The notes: generated by a model from the letters alone, not told the origin. Shown: positions 1 to 7,690, counted from the first letter of the stretch. The stretch: DNA of 64,000 nt from Polynucleobacter bastaniensis (GCF_018882205.1 NZ_JACVOU010000002.1:62001-126000); one strand, 5' to 3'. Numbers and translations are program-made.

Positions 1-500
1 GTTTGCACAATGGAATCAGTCAGAACCTTGCTCTTTTGACTCGTTTTCGGGATTTTCAATTCAAAGCGACTGCGCAGTTGTAGGCTGGCTGCCTCTATTG
101 CCGCATCAAACGTACCGATCTCAGCTTCGCGCTTTAAGAGCCCCAGTACTTCAATGACATTCTCTAAATTAGCGGCCTCTACAGCGGTTTTGCCTTTAGC
201 TAGTTCTAAAACCTTGCTGCCATAAAACACGTTGATACAGAGTGCTCCTGAGCTGCTGGTAAACCACCAAGGTTTAATGCGCTTAGGCTTTTCGATGCTT
301 TTGATATTGCCTTCTAGATCTTTGACGTTTTTATAGCGCTTAATCACAAAGTCTTTACCGCTATGTCTTGCTTTTGCTAATTCCAGCTGTTCCCATAACT
401 TGCTAATCAGCTTGTTTCTACGTTGCACTATAGGGGGTTGGTTTTTAGGCCGTTTTGCATCGGTCAATTTAAGGGTATTCAGGCTCTCTAGTGTTGCCAT
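1..500 (-). CDS. Hypothetical protein, truncated at the left window edge
   Basis: An open frame reads leftward from ATG at 500 and runs off the window without a stop, giving at least 166 residues. GGAG lies 7 nt before the ATG. The N-terminal half is basic (RRNKLISKLWEQLELAKARH). A middle stretch containing IKPWWFTSSSG and INVFYGSK suggests a compact beta-rich fold. The C-terminal visible part is helical and charged. No catalytic motif is seen. I do not recognise the family with certainty; it may be one of the small DUFs carried on betaproteobacterial islands. The neighbours are accessory genes. Confidence 0.7.
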   Translation of the reverse strand, partial: MATLESLNTLKLTDAKRPKNQPPIVQRRNKLISKLWEQLELAKARHSGKDFVIKRYKNVKDLEGNIKSIEKPKRIKPWWFTSSSGALCINVFYGSKVLELAKGKTAVEAANLENVIEVLGLLKREAEIGTFDAAIEAASLQLRSRFELKIPKTSQKSKVLTDSIVQ

Positions 501-639
501 CGTGTTCTCCATAAGTTATTAGGACAACACAACAATATGATCAGAAAACCCCTTTGGACAACCGAAAAAAGACCGTTTTTAGGCCTTAGAACACATAAGT
601 ACTTTTTTTACCGATATTTGTGTTCAAGCTAAATAAATT

Positions 640-1090
640 GATAAAAGTAAGGCATAAAGGTTGGCACGCCGAAGGCAATAGTGCTGCGAAACCCGTTCTG
701 ATGTGTGACGGTAAGCAATTCAGATCTCTTACTATCTGGCCTCATCGCACTACCTAGCTGTTATGGCTAGATGCTTTAAACGACGCCCCTGTGTGGCAGT
801 ACCGTTTGCGGTGTTGTATCTGTTGGTAGCGTAGTAATACGTGAATGTAGGCTAAATTTCGAAGAAATTCGTATAGGCTGAAAGTGAGTGGGAAACGCCA
901 TTGAAATAAACCCACATGCCCCTTGCTGCTACTGATACAGCACAAGGCTCGCAGCGTAAAAGGCTCGCATATAAAAGGTGATCGCAAAACCTACCTTATC
1001 TCAAGTAATTGAGTTGTGCGGTATCAGTTAGGAATCCTCAGTAAAAGGACAGTAAAAAGCTATGCCCGTAGCAGGGCATGGCTTATGTTT
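640..1090. ncRNA. Candidate structured RNA region with no coding gene
   Basis: Between the left-edge gene (starts at 500) and the gene at 1304 there are about 800 bases without a convincing ORF. Within 640-1090 there are many short perfect hairpins: CTAGC/GCTAG near 756-772, ACCG-TTTG-CGGT near 800, AATTTC-GAA-GAAATT near 857-871, CCTTG-CTG/CAG-CAAGG near 921-947, and a 9-bp stem at 1059-1082. AAGGCTCGCA occurs twice, at 944-953 and 960-969. It is more G+C-rich than the AT-rich sequence on its right. The pattern fits a structured RNA or its decayed remnant. No known family (RNase P, tmRNA, group II domain V) is recognised. Strand is uncertain. Confidence 0.3.
1059..1082. terminator. Terminator-like hairpin
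   Basis: Nine base pairs (GCTATGCCC / GGGCATGGC, one G-U) close a six-base loop GTAGCA. On the minus strand the stem is followed directly by TTTTT. On the plus strand it is followed only by a weak TTATGTTT tract. It could end transcripts from either side, or be the last stem of the candidate RNA upstream. Confidence 0.45.
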
Positions 1091-1303
1091 CCTAGTAAAA
1101 GATCTTGAAATTCAATAATTCCAATTATCACTATAAAAATTATGATAAAAAGAAGAAAAATGCGATGAGCGCAAGCGAAGAGCTAGTGAGCTTTAGCTCA
1201 CTATTAAGTCAGAAAGTTTATTTAAAAATAGTAGATTTAAAGTAGCCTTAGAAATTACTATATGCATTATTGATTAAAGCTAATATTTATAGATAGGATG
1301 TAT

Positions 1304-1867
1304 ATGAGTGATTATGGTAGAAACTTTATTAATATGTTTGGGAGTCAGAATATTTCTCAGTTGAATAAGGAGGTAAATTTAAGGTTGAGTCAGTTACCTC
1401 TTGACGATGCAATTCCAAATGTTTTTTATGGCCTAGATAGAAGCTCAGATGCTGATATCTTAAAATTAACTGGATCTGATTGGGTAATTCCAGCTAGTAC
1501 TGCTGAGTTTGGTGATGAAGATCAACTATGTTTTAAAAGCTCATGCCTAATTCCTGAAAAGTTAGAAAATCATCTTGTGTGGTTTTATTCAAAGATTGAT
1601 CCACATGTTGTTCTTCGTAACAAATATGACAGCGAATCAGGAAGCTTTATAGGCGTTAGGTATAAAGTTGTTTCCAACGGAAAAATATTTACGGCACATC
1701 GACGAGAGGAAATACATTCTGAGGTGGTATATGACGAGAGTGAATTAGAAGAAGGTCAAATAACTTGGGAAGATTTGTGGGATATTCAAGATAGATTAAA
1801 TCTTGAAGCCTCTAAAGATTTATCCACTCAATTTCCCTATGTTGCCCAATACACCAAACAACTGTAG
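1304..1867 (+). CDS. Hypothetical protein, acidic, unknown function
   Basis: An AT-rich gene of 187 residues. ATG at 1304 is preferred over ATG at 1298 because AGGA at 1295-1298 sits five bases before it. The product is acidic and soluble, with no signal peptide or membrane segment. Its middle (PEKLENHLVWFYSKIDPHVV) and a C-terminal run of acids (YDESELEEGQITWEDLWD) resemble no family I can name. The C-terminal composition recalls small-acid-rich antirestriction or immunity-like proteins, but that is only an impression. Codon use is more AT-rich than the core genes to the right, in keeping with transferred DNA. A terminator hairpin follows at 1990-2017. Confidence 0.65.
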   Translation: MSDYGRNFINMFGSQNISQLNKEVNLRLSQLPLDDAIPNVFYGLDRSSDADILKLTGSDWVIPASTAEFGDEDQLCFKSSCLIPEKLENHLVWFYSKIDPHVVLRNKYDSESGSFIGVRYKVVSNGKIFTAHRREEIHSEVVYDESELEEGQITWEDLWDIQDRLNLEASKDLSTQFPYVAQYTKQL

Positions 1868-1949
1868 ATTTTAAATTACGAGAATTAAATTCAAAGTATC
1901 TAGTTGTGGCTCAAATGCCACGAATCGCCATCAAATTCCATGGTTTTTT

Positions 1950-1983
1950 CACTCAACACAAAATATACATTTGATGTTGAGTG
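1950..1983. repeat. Inverted repeat CACTCAACA / TGTTGAGTG
   Basis: A perfect 9-bp inverted repeat with a 16-base AT-rich spacer lies upstream of the recombinase gene. A near relative (TGTTGACTG / CAGTCAACA, one base different per arm) lies at 3637-3687. The pair brackets the recombinase and the convergent gene. It may be an operator or a recombination site. Confidence 0.45.
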
Positions 1984-1989
1984 CTTGTA

Positions 1990-2017
1990 ACCGTTTGAAA
2001 ATCAAGCGGTAATTTTT
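1990..2017 (+). terminator. Rho-independent terminator
   Basis: ACCGTTTGA and TCAAGCGGT pair over nine positions (one G-U) around an AAA loop and are followed by AATTTTT. It is placed to end the transcript of the gene at 1304-1867. Confidence 0.55.
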
Positions 2018-2135
2018 CAGTCATTTTCACTTGAAAAACCCATCAATCTGAGTGTATTTGTGGCCATTTTTGGTAGGAATATGGCAGTTTTGACTACAAA
2101 ATATAAGTACATAGATGGCAATACAAGGAGAGACC

Positions 2136-2702
2136 ATGGCACAAGCAAAAACATTAAGTGATACAGAATTACAGCGAGCTTTAGATTACGCAGCAAGCAC
2201 CAAAGCAGCAGTGCGTAATCGCGCAATACTGCTGTTAACGCACTGGGCGGGTATGCGTATAGGTGAAGTTGCTAGCGTACGCTACAGCGACGTTTTAAAC
2301 GCTGATAAACAGGTATTAAGTGAGATTCACTTAGCGGCCAATCAAACTAAGGGTTCTAAAAGCAGGGTAGTGCTGTTATCAGAACGGATGCAACAAGAAC
2401 TTGCCATCTATATCGCAGCGCATCCACCAAAAGAGATGAATCGTCCATTGTTTCCCACACAAAGGGCTTATGGATTTACACCTAATACGCTCACCCACGT
2501 GGTTAACGGGCTGTATCGCCAGGCAGGACTTAATGGCGCTACCAGTCATAGCGGTCGCCGTGGCTTTTTGACACGACTCAGTGAGAAGGGTGTTTCAGTA
2601 AGAGTGATGATGCAGTTAGCGGGCCACAGTCAGATGTACACCACGCAGCGCTATATTGATACAAGGCCCGATATTCTGCGCAATGCGGTAGAGCTTATTT
2701 AA
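2136..2702 (+). CDS. Small tyrosine recombinase (integrase catalytic domain only)
   Basis: A 188-residue site-specific recombinase with the full catalytic set. Arg is in HWAGMRIGEV (about residue 43), Lys is likely in the QTKGSKSR hairpin, HSGR carries the His-x-x-Arg box, LAGHS the second His, and YTTQRYI the nucleophilic Tyr near the C-terminus. It lacks the N-terminal arm-binding and SAM-like domains of phage integrases, so its size resembles FimB/FimE-type recombinases. ATG at 2136 is chosen because AGGAG precedes it by about 5 nt; an upstream ATG at 2115 lacks such a site. It overlaps the convergent gene by 8 bases. It probably cuts and joins element ends or inverts a segment; the substrate site is unknown. 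Confidence 0.85.
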   Translation: MAQAKTLSDTELQRALDYAASTKAAVRNRAILLLTHWAGMRIGEVASVRYSDVLNADKQVLSEIHLAANQTKGSKSRVVLLSERMQQELAIYIAAHPPKEMNRPLFPTQRAYGFTPNTLTHVVNGLYRQAGLNGATSHSGRRGFLTRLSEKGVSVRVMMQLAGHSQMYTTQRYIDTRPDILRNAVELI

Positions 2703-3621
2703 GCTGTGCACTACTTGCTAGGATGCGGGCTTTTTCCTGCTTAATCCAGGCGGTTTTGGCAGAGAGAATGTGATTAAATTCTGCAGCATCAAACTTCACT
2801 GAGTGGGGACAGGGCTTTTGGCTGGGGAAGATACCACGGGCTGCATTTTCAGCAATATTGACTGCGATCTTAAATTTTCGTGAAGTCATTTGTTCTAAAG
2901 TACGAAATTCATCGTAGTTAGCAGTAGTTCGCTTACTTTTAAATGCATCAAATTTCTTGCTATAAAGCTTACTAATATTCGCCTCTACACCAATTTTCCA
3001 AAGTGCCCATTCAGGTTTTGCTGACCGTATCCATAAAACACCCATTGCATCAATTACATTTTTAATATGCAGGTCTTTTGTGGCCAATGAAAACATGGGT
3101 TTGGCTTGCGGTGCTGGTGCCTGAATATGATCATCAAGTAACTGCTTAATAGTTTTTAGAACTTTTTGACGTGTGGAGTTAAGCGGTATTGCAAGAATGA
3201 TTGCGCCCGGTTTATGTTGTGCTGGCCAGGTGCTTGCCAAATAGCGGTTAAGGGAGTGCTGCAGTTTTTTGAGGTCTGGCTGTAGGTTATTAGCTATTTT
3301 GTATATCGGGGCGACTGCACTCGGCTCACCGGCGATCCCAAATAACTCCACCCCACGTGCTTGCCACCAGGTTTTAAATAGCGCGGTTTGTACATCGCCA
3401 AACGCATCGTAAATCTGTAAGACTTGCGCAAAATCGCTCGGCATTCGGGCTTTGTCCGCAGCCGTTAATTTCCCCTTGCTTTGCCTAAAGCGCCGTGCCA
3501 ACTCATAGCTTGGACTGAGGGCTAAAAACTCAAACCAAAAACGATAGAGGCGATGCGCCTCTACAAATTTCCCATTCTTTTGTAAATCTGATCTTCGTAG
3601 GGAAAACGGGTTTAGAGCCAT
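2695..3621 (-). CDS. Hypothetical protein, island-associated
   Basis: A basic protein of 308 residues convergent with the recombinase, their 3' ends overlapping by 8 bases. The N-terminus has an aromatic helix (YRFWFEFLALSPSYELARRF) that recalls the FWFL-NP-Y motif of small regulators on integrative elements, but the match is loose. The remainder is helical, Lys-rich and without a catalytic signature, signal peptide or membrane span. DNA binding would fit its charge and its place next to a recombinase, but this is inference. Its upstream region carries the inverted repeat at 3637-3687, so it may be autoregulated. Confidence 0.6.
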   Translation of the reverse strand: MALNPFSLRRSDLQKNGKFVEAHRLYRFWFEFLALSPSYELARRFRQSKGKLTAADKARMPSDFAQVLQIYDAFGDVQTALFKTWWQARGVELFGIAGEPSAVAPIYKIANNLQPDLKKLQHSLNRYLASTWPAQHKPGAIILAIPLNSTRQKVLKTIKQLLDDHIQAPAPQAKPMFSLATKDLHIKNVIDAMGVLWIRSAKPEWALWKIGVEANISKLYSKKFDAFKSKRTTANYDEFRTLEQMTSRKFKIAVNIAENAARGIFPSQKPCPHSVKFDAAEFNHILSAKTAWIKQEKARILASSAQLK

Positions 3622-3636
3622 TTTTTGGTCGATTTA

Positions 3637-3687
3637 TGTTGACTGAATATATTTAAATTATTTCATTCAATTTTAAAACAGTCAACA
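3637..3687. repeat. Inverted repeat TGTTGACTG / CAGTCAACA
   Basis: A perfect 9-bp inverted repeat with a 33-base very AT-rich spacer lies in the divergent gap just upstream of the gene starting at 3621. It resembles the repeat at 1950-1983. An operator for the 2695-3621 product or a recombination site are both possible. Confidence 0.45.
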
Positions 3688-3870
3688 AAAATTTATAGTG
3701 AAGGTATGGCAAAACAACTCATTTTTTGTCATCGCTGCAGCCGCTTTTAAAGCGCTCAAGTGCGTGATAGTTAGCTCATTAAAAATTCAGTCTGTAAACA
3801 GCCCGTGCCATTTCAAAGCGCACAGCTGTCTAAGCCTTATTAATTTTTTAACTTGAACAGGAGAAATACC

Positions 3871-4569
3871 ATGCTTACAAAAAATCCTGCAGTACAACTA
3901 AACGCAGTCAATCACGCAATATCTTTAGATCAATTTAATTACCTTGAAGTCACCCCTAATAACACGCTCTTACGTACTTCTGAATGGCACGCCGGCTTTA
4001 ATAAGCTGCGTCAGCAGTCAGCACCTGATGCAAAACTTGGTTTTTCAAAAGGGACAGCCTTTGTTGAGCCGGAAATACAAGAAGTTACCAAATTAGCTAA
4101 CAAACAAAAATGGATGCAATGTTTTAAAAAAGCCTACAGCGGAGAAATTAAGGATCTGAAAATTAAGTTATACGATCCAGAAATCTCACGTATGTTTGTT
4201 GCTAAGTTAGGTAATAAAGAGATTGGTTTTATACGAATTACAAATTACACAGATAGGTTTGAGGAAGTCTATGACGGTGAGGTTTGGAATATTGCAGAAA
4301 TATATGTCAAGCCTGTATACCGAAGTAAGGGCATTTCATCAAGACTCATTCATTATGTTTCGCGATGCTGCCATGTCAAATCGATTCTGCTAGAACCTGA
4401 GCGCTATGAGGAGAATCAGTATTACTTCAATCGCCAAGGGTTTACTTTTTCTTTAGAGGCTCAAGATGGTCTATTTAGAGTTTATTTAGATCACTTTAAA
4501 AATATTGCCTTACGTCGACTAGCTTTGGCCTCACCACAAGAAATTTTGAATGTTGAGCAAGCAATTTAA
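3871..4569 (+). CDS. GNAT-family N-acetyltransferase
   Basis: A 232-residue protein. The segment YVKPVYRSKGISSRLI near residue 150 is the acetyl-CoA-binding motif A of GNAT enzymes (R-x-x-G-x-x-S variant), followed by a beta strand and EENQYYFNRQGF, the usual C-terminal 'fYe-k-GF' element. The first 80 residues are not part of the GNAT core and have no recognisable domain. ATG at 3871 follows CAGGAG with ideal spacing; an in-frame TTG at 3853 is a weaker candidate. The same leader, CAGGAGAAATAC-ATG, precedes the next gene. Substrate unknown. On an island it could be a toxin-like or protein-modifying acetylase, but no partner antitoxin is seen. Confidence 0.7.
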   Translation: MLTKNPAVQLNAVNHAISLDQFNYLEVTPNNTLLRTSEWHAGFNKLRQQSAPDAKLGFSKGTAFVEPEIQEVTKLANKQKWMQCFKKAYSGEIKDLKIKLYDPEISRMFVAKLGNKEIGFIRITNYTDRFEEVYDGEVWNIAEIYVKPVYRSKGISSRLIHYVSRCCHVKSILLEPERYEENQYYFNRQGFTFSLEAQDGLFRVYLDHFKNIALRRLALASPQEILNVEQAI

Positions 4570-4640
4570 TCAAATCCAGCCGTTTAAAAATAAGCGAGGA
4601 AATGATGAATCCAATTAATATAAAAAGCAGGAGAAATACA

Positions 4641-5150
4641 ATGCCTACATTAGTAAATCAAGTTTCAAGATCTATAAAATCAGCTGTAATAAAACCAAAG
4701 TCTTCTAGACAATATCTTGATGTAAATGTCATCTTGACCTTCGATACGTCTGATGAATTTGGAAATACACAAGAATTCTTTGATTTAAAAATTCCATTAA
4801 GTAAGTATGAAAAAAATGCTGAATCTTTTCTAGATCAGAAATTTTTTAAAAGAGTTATTAAGTATTGCGCTCAACATAGTAGGGATATTGCTGACTTAAT
4901 CAAAATAAGTACCGCCAGCAATTGGAGCTTATTTAAAGAGGTAACGGGTAAGCAGTCGTTATCAGAGCTTGGACATAGCTGTAAGTGGTACTTTGGTAGT
5001 GGCAGATCTGACCTGGATGCATGGGAACAGCACCTAATGAAGACGTATGGTTTTGGAAGTAAGGTCGATATGAGTTGGGTTGATTCATTAACGATGGATT
5101 CGTACTTTCAAAAGTATTGCCAAGATCGTGTCGCAGCACAAATAATCTAG
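4641..5150 (+). CDS. Hypothetical protein
   Basis: A 169-residue protein of unknown function with no signal peptide or membrane segment. ATG at 4641 follows CAGGAGAAATACA, nearly the same leader as the preceding gene. A second possible start at 4602 or 4605 has its own AGGAA. Read in frame, both leaders encode the peptide RRNTM. A beta-rich N-terminal half (YLDVNVILTFDTSD) precedes a Trp-rich C-terminal half. It lies 71 bases after the acetyltransferase and 77 before the ATPase, so the three are probably co-transcribed. Confidence 0.6.
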   Translation: MPTLVNQVSRSIKSAVIKPKSSRQYLDVNVILTFDTSDEFGNTQEFFDLKIPLSKYEKNAESFLDQKFFKRVIKYCAQHSRDIADLIKISTASNWSLFKEVTGKQSLSELGHSCKWYFGSGRSDLDAWEQHLMKTYGFGSKVDMSWVDSLTMDSYFQKYCQDRVAAQII

Positions 5151-5227
5151 CATTTTTTTAATTGAGCAACTTTAGGGTTAATCCATCTAGTTGCCTATCT
5201 TTTATTCCATTTACAAGGAGTACTACC

Positions 5228-6115
5228 ATGAATACAGTTCCAGAAGCAGCCGTGAAGTTTGAGTCTCATTACCCCGTTAGCTCTGCTGTAATGATGATTA
5301 CTAATCCCGCTGTGTCATCCATTCTTCAAGATCCCATCTTTAAGCCAAGCCTTCGTAAGCGTATTGATGAGGTACGTGAATACAACGAAGATGCTCAAGA
5401 GTTTTTACGTGATGTAGTAGCTGGAGCTCATCGTGCAGCTATTATCTATGGCCCTCCAGGAATGGGCAAGACACATGCAGTAGTTGAAGCGCTTAAGTCT
5501 ACTGGTTTGCAGGAGAATAAAGATTATGTTGTAGCGCGCAGTCATGCTACACCGGGCATGCTGTATATACTGCTGCATCTCATGCGCAAGGCAGGTAAGT
5601 ACATCATTCTCGATGATTGCGATGGAATTATTGCCAACGAAACTGGGCTAAATTTACTGAAAGGCGCAACTGACCCTACTTATCGTCAGGTTGGGTGGGC
5701 ATCTACTCAAGAAATTCGCAATCCCCTTACTGGAAAACCGATTCCAAGTCAGTTTGACTTTAATGGTACGGTCATTATTTGTACCAATGTTCGCCTTGCT
5801 TCTGGACGCGGCCGTATTGCCAATCACATGGATGCACTACGTAGTCGATCCGCGCCATTCTCTTTAGCTCTTGATAGTCGTGAAGATCAGTATGCCCAGA
5901 TCTTTCATATGATTGTTGATAAAGATTACTTGAGCACTGATTCTGACACTTTGTTATCTGATGAGCAGAAAATTGAGCTACTGAAGTTTTTATTAGAAAA
6001 CTTGGACATACCTCGTCGACTTGATCTGCGCTTGCCACAGCACATTGCTCGCACCATGAAAGCAAAGCCTAATAATTGGCAGCGTCAAGCTCGCCGCTTC
6101 TTGGAGGCTGCGTAA
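5228..6115 (+). CDS. AAA-type ATPase, P-loop
   Basis: A 295-residue ATPase. Walker A is GPPGMGKTHAV (about residues 76-86), Walker B is YIILDDCDG (about 130), and TVIICTNVRL (about 185) fits sensor 1. The C-terminus holds a helical lid with R-rich DLRLPQHIARTMK. The start at 5228 has AAGGAG six to seven bases upstream; TTG at 5162 in frame is unlikely. Plasmid and phage genomes carry such stand-alone ATPases for DNA remodelling or helicase loading. The family cannot be fixed from sequence alone. The stop overlaps the next start (TAATG), so the two are translationally coupled. Confidence 0.75.
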   Translation: MNTVPEAAVKFESHYPVSSAVMMITNPAVSSILQDPIFKPSLRKRIDEVREYNEDAQEFLRDVVAGAHRAAIIYGPPGMGKTHAVVEALKSTGLQENKDYVVARSHATPGMLYILLHLMRKAGKYIILDDCDGIIANETGLNLLKGATDPTYRQVGWASTQEIRNPLTGKPIPSQFDFNGTVIICTNVRLASGRGRIANHMDALRSRSAPFSLALDSREDQYAQIFHMIVDKDYLSTDSDTLLSDEQKIELLKFLLENLDIPRRLDLRLPQHIARTMKAKPNNWQRQARRFLEAA

Positions 6116-6540
6116 TGAAAAAGTTAATATCACTTGAAGAGATGTTGGTATTAACCCCATACCAATTCTCAAATAAGTTTTTTGTCCGTCAACCTAAAAA
6201 GTTCACTCCCTACAATAAGGGGCTGAAAATGCCCGATAGCATCCGGCAAAAGATTAGTCTTGCGCAAAAGGGTAGGAATTACACTTCATTTGAAGCTAGA
6301 AGTAGGGCTCAAAAAGGTAAGCCAAAAAGTGAGGCACTTCGACTAGCTGTTAGTAAAGCACGCAAAGGAAAGATTGGTTTACTTGGGGACAATGGAAGAG
6401 CTCGATCCGTAGTTTGCCCAGAAGGTATATTTTCAACGATTAAGGAAGGGGCAATAGCAATGGACTGTGATGGCGGCACATTCCGAAATCGCATTAAACG
6501 GGGAGTTGCAGGGTATTCATGGGCAGAAGTATTAACGTGA
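6115..6540 (+). CDS. NUMOD-type DNA-binding protein lacking a nuclease domain
   Basis: A 141-residue basic protein. Around residues 45-95 are repeated K-I-S-x-A-x-K-G segments (RQKISLAQKGR, RAQKGKPKSEALRLAVSKARKGK) like NUMOD3 modules of homing endonucleases. The last 45 residues (PEGIFSTIKEGAIAMD then FRNRIKRGVAGYSW) match the helix-turn-helix that usually ends GIY-YIG or HNH homing enzymes. No GIY-YIG or HNH catalytic domain is present, so it is a DNA-binding remnant or a repurposed regulator. GGAGG precedes the start, which overlaps the ATPase stop by one base. Confidence 0.6.
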   Translation: MKKLISLEEMLVLTPYQFSNKFFVRQPKKFTPYNKGLKMPDSIRQKISLAQKGRNYTSFEARSRAQKGKPKSEALRLAVSKARKGKIGLLGDNGRARSVVCPEGIFSTIKEGAIAMDCDGGTFRNRIKRGVAGYSWAEVLT

Positions 6541-6551
6541 AGAAATTAAGG

Positions 6552-6580
6552 CACCCATCAGTAATGATGGGTGTAATATT
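6552..6580 (+). terminator. Rho-independent terminator-like hairpin
   Basis: CACCCATCA and TGATGGGTG form a perfect 9-bp stem with a GTAA tetraloop 11 bases after the NUMOD gene. The tail TAATATT is only moderately T-rich. It likely ends the 3871-6540 operon. Confidence 0.55.
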
Positions 6581-6637
6581 CCCTGTTAGGTATCTATCTA
6601 GAGCCTGTTAAAAAAACTACAACCATTATTAAGGCCT

Positions 6638-6670
6638 AGGTCGCACGTTCGAATCGTGCTGGGCAGGCCA
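6638..6670 (+). pseudogene. tRNA 3'-end fragment (T arm, acceptor strand, CCA), identity unresolved
   Basis: Bases 6643-6659 form a perfect T arm (GCACG, loop TTCGAAT, CGTGC), preceded by AGGTC and followed by a seven-base acceptor strand, discriminator G and CCA. No 5' half is found upstream. Such a 3' fragment is what an integrated element leaves at its far end. It may mark the right border of the island that contains the recombinase. Confidence 0.6.
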
Positions 6671-6947
6671 AAGGCCTCACTATTTAATATTGTTTCAGGC
6701 TGTTTCATTGGATTAACTATGGTCTGATCATAGATAAGCTTGGTTAGCGTAAGTGTGGCCTTGGGTCTTGCGTGGCGGATGCTGAGAACTATGCGCGACT
6801 CAGTCGAAATTTTTGACCCTGATGATCGGGTGTCGGTTCGACCCGACTATCGAGTGTCCGGTTAAGTGACGGTCAGGCTGGTTCAGATAGGGTGGCTTGC
6901 GGACGTTCAATTTGGGTGATTGGCGGTATTTGGATGATGCAGAAAAC

Positions 6948-7020
6948 GGCCAATAGCGTTCGGTAGAGTAGGGGATTGAAAATCCTTGTGTCGGTGGTTC
7001 GATTCCGCCCCGGGCCACCA
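6948..7020 (+). pseudogene. Degenerate tRNA-Phe (GAA)
   Basis: The 3' half is a perfect tRNA-Phe: anticodon loop TTGAAAA within GGGGA/TCCTT (two G-U pairs), T arm, acceptor strand CCGGGCC and ACCA. The 5' acceptor strand reads GGCCAAT, so only four of seven pairs form, and the D arm is shorter than normal. It is probably a pseudo-tRNA whose 5' part has decayed or been replaced. A functional but unusual tRNA cannot be fully excluded. Confidence 0.7.
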
Positions 7021-7028
7021 AGAATCTC

Positions 7029-7057
7029 AATAGCCCACTTGTTGGGCTATTTTCTTT
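7029..7057 (+). terminator. Rho-independent terminator after the tRNA-Phe copy
   Basis: AATAGCCCA pairs with TGGGCTATT and is followed by TTCTTTT. The hairpin is repeated at 7636-7665 after the second tRNA-Phe 3' copy, so it belongs to the original tRNA-Phe transcription unit. Confidence 0.75.
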
Positions 7058-7090
7058 TGGGGCTTGGCTGGGCTAGATGCCATCCTGTAA

Positions 7091-7543
7091 TCAGCCTCGA
7101 GCAGACTCACGCTTTTCGTGAGCCTTTTCCAAAATGCCTGCCTTACCTAAGCCAAACGGTGGCATATTGGCATAGACATTTTCATAAGTGCCTGGAGCAA
7201 CCGAGTAAGTTTCGTGCCAAATGCCTACTGATCCATCATTACCAACAGATCGATTAAAGTTTTTCCAAGCTGGGAGATGTTCAGCGTCTTTGCTTTTGGC
7301 ATAGGCCATTAATTGATCCATCGAGCGCCAATACTGAACAATGATGATCGTCCTCGAAAACCACATTTCGTGATGAAGAAAACCCAGCTCAGGTTTTGTA
7401 TAAAGCTCTTTTAGCATTTTAGGCATAGCTAAAAACACTGGTAACCATTTATGTATTTTCCACCATTGGTTAAATCGCATTCCAATTAAAAAGACCACAA
7501 ACTCACCATCTAAGTGGGAACACATTCTTTCTTTATTAATCAT
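7091..7543 (-). CDS. DUF4188 family protein (monooxygenase-like)
   Basis: A 150-residue protein that fits DUF4188: VVFLIGMRFNQWWKIHKWLP near the N-terminus, then PKMLKELYTKPELGFL, IIVQYWRSMDQLMAYA, HLPAWKNFNR and GIWHETYSV with NMPPFGLGKAG. The fold is a ferredoxin-like dimer seen in antibiotic-biosynthesis monooxygenases, but no substrate is known. ATG at 7543 has GAGGA upstream; an earlier TTG at 7561 is less likely. The gene is alone between two copies of the tRNA-Phe 3' end and so is the cargo of a unit of only about 600 bp. Confidence 0.8.
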   Translation of the reverse strand: MINKERMCSHLDGEFVVFLIGMRFNQWWKIHKWLPVFLAMPKMLKELYTKPELGFLHHEMWFSRTIIIVQYWRSMDQLMAYAKSKDAEHLPAWKNFNRSVGNDGSVGIWHETYSVAPGTYENVYANMPPFGLGKAGILEKAHEKRESARG

Positions 7544-7600
7544 AGGAAGATTCCTCAACAAGAGGACTTATTATATTTAAAGACTAGACATCCTCGGCCC

Positions 7601-7690
7601 TGGTTCGATTCCGCCCCGGGCCACCAAGAATCTCGATAGCCCACTTGTTGGGCTATTTTCTTTTTAAGGCTTGGTAGGGTTAGGCGCCAT
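7601..7690 (+). repeat. Second copy of the tRNA-Phe 3' end plus its terminator
   Basis: From 7601 the sequence repeats 6995 onward: T-arm 3' part, acceptor strand, CCA, and the downstream terminator hairpin (7636-7665). There is one mismatch in the first 63 or so bases, and looser similarity continues to the shared GCCAT near 7690. No tRNA 5' half precedes it. It looks like an attachment site created by integration at tRNA-Phe. Confidence 0.8.

Noticed and set aside
944-969. Start of a CRISPR array
   Set aside because: Only two copies of a 10-base repeat with a 6-base gap; no further repeats and no cas genes.
754-987. 77-residue minus-strand ORF
   Set aside because: It covers the hairpin-rich stretch, has no ribosome site and its Cys/Ser-rich composition is not protein-like; it is better seen as a shadow of a non-coding region.
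640-1090. Retron or group II intron
   Set aside because: No reverse transcriptase gene lies nearby and no domain V sequence is present.
5775-6065. Minus-strand ORF inside the ATPase gene
   Set aside because: Antisense shadow without ribosome site.
6800-7030. Minus-strand ORF over the tRNA-Phe copy
   Set aside because: It reads through the tRNA-like sequence and its product comes from translating the tRNA backwards.
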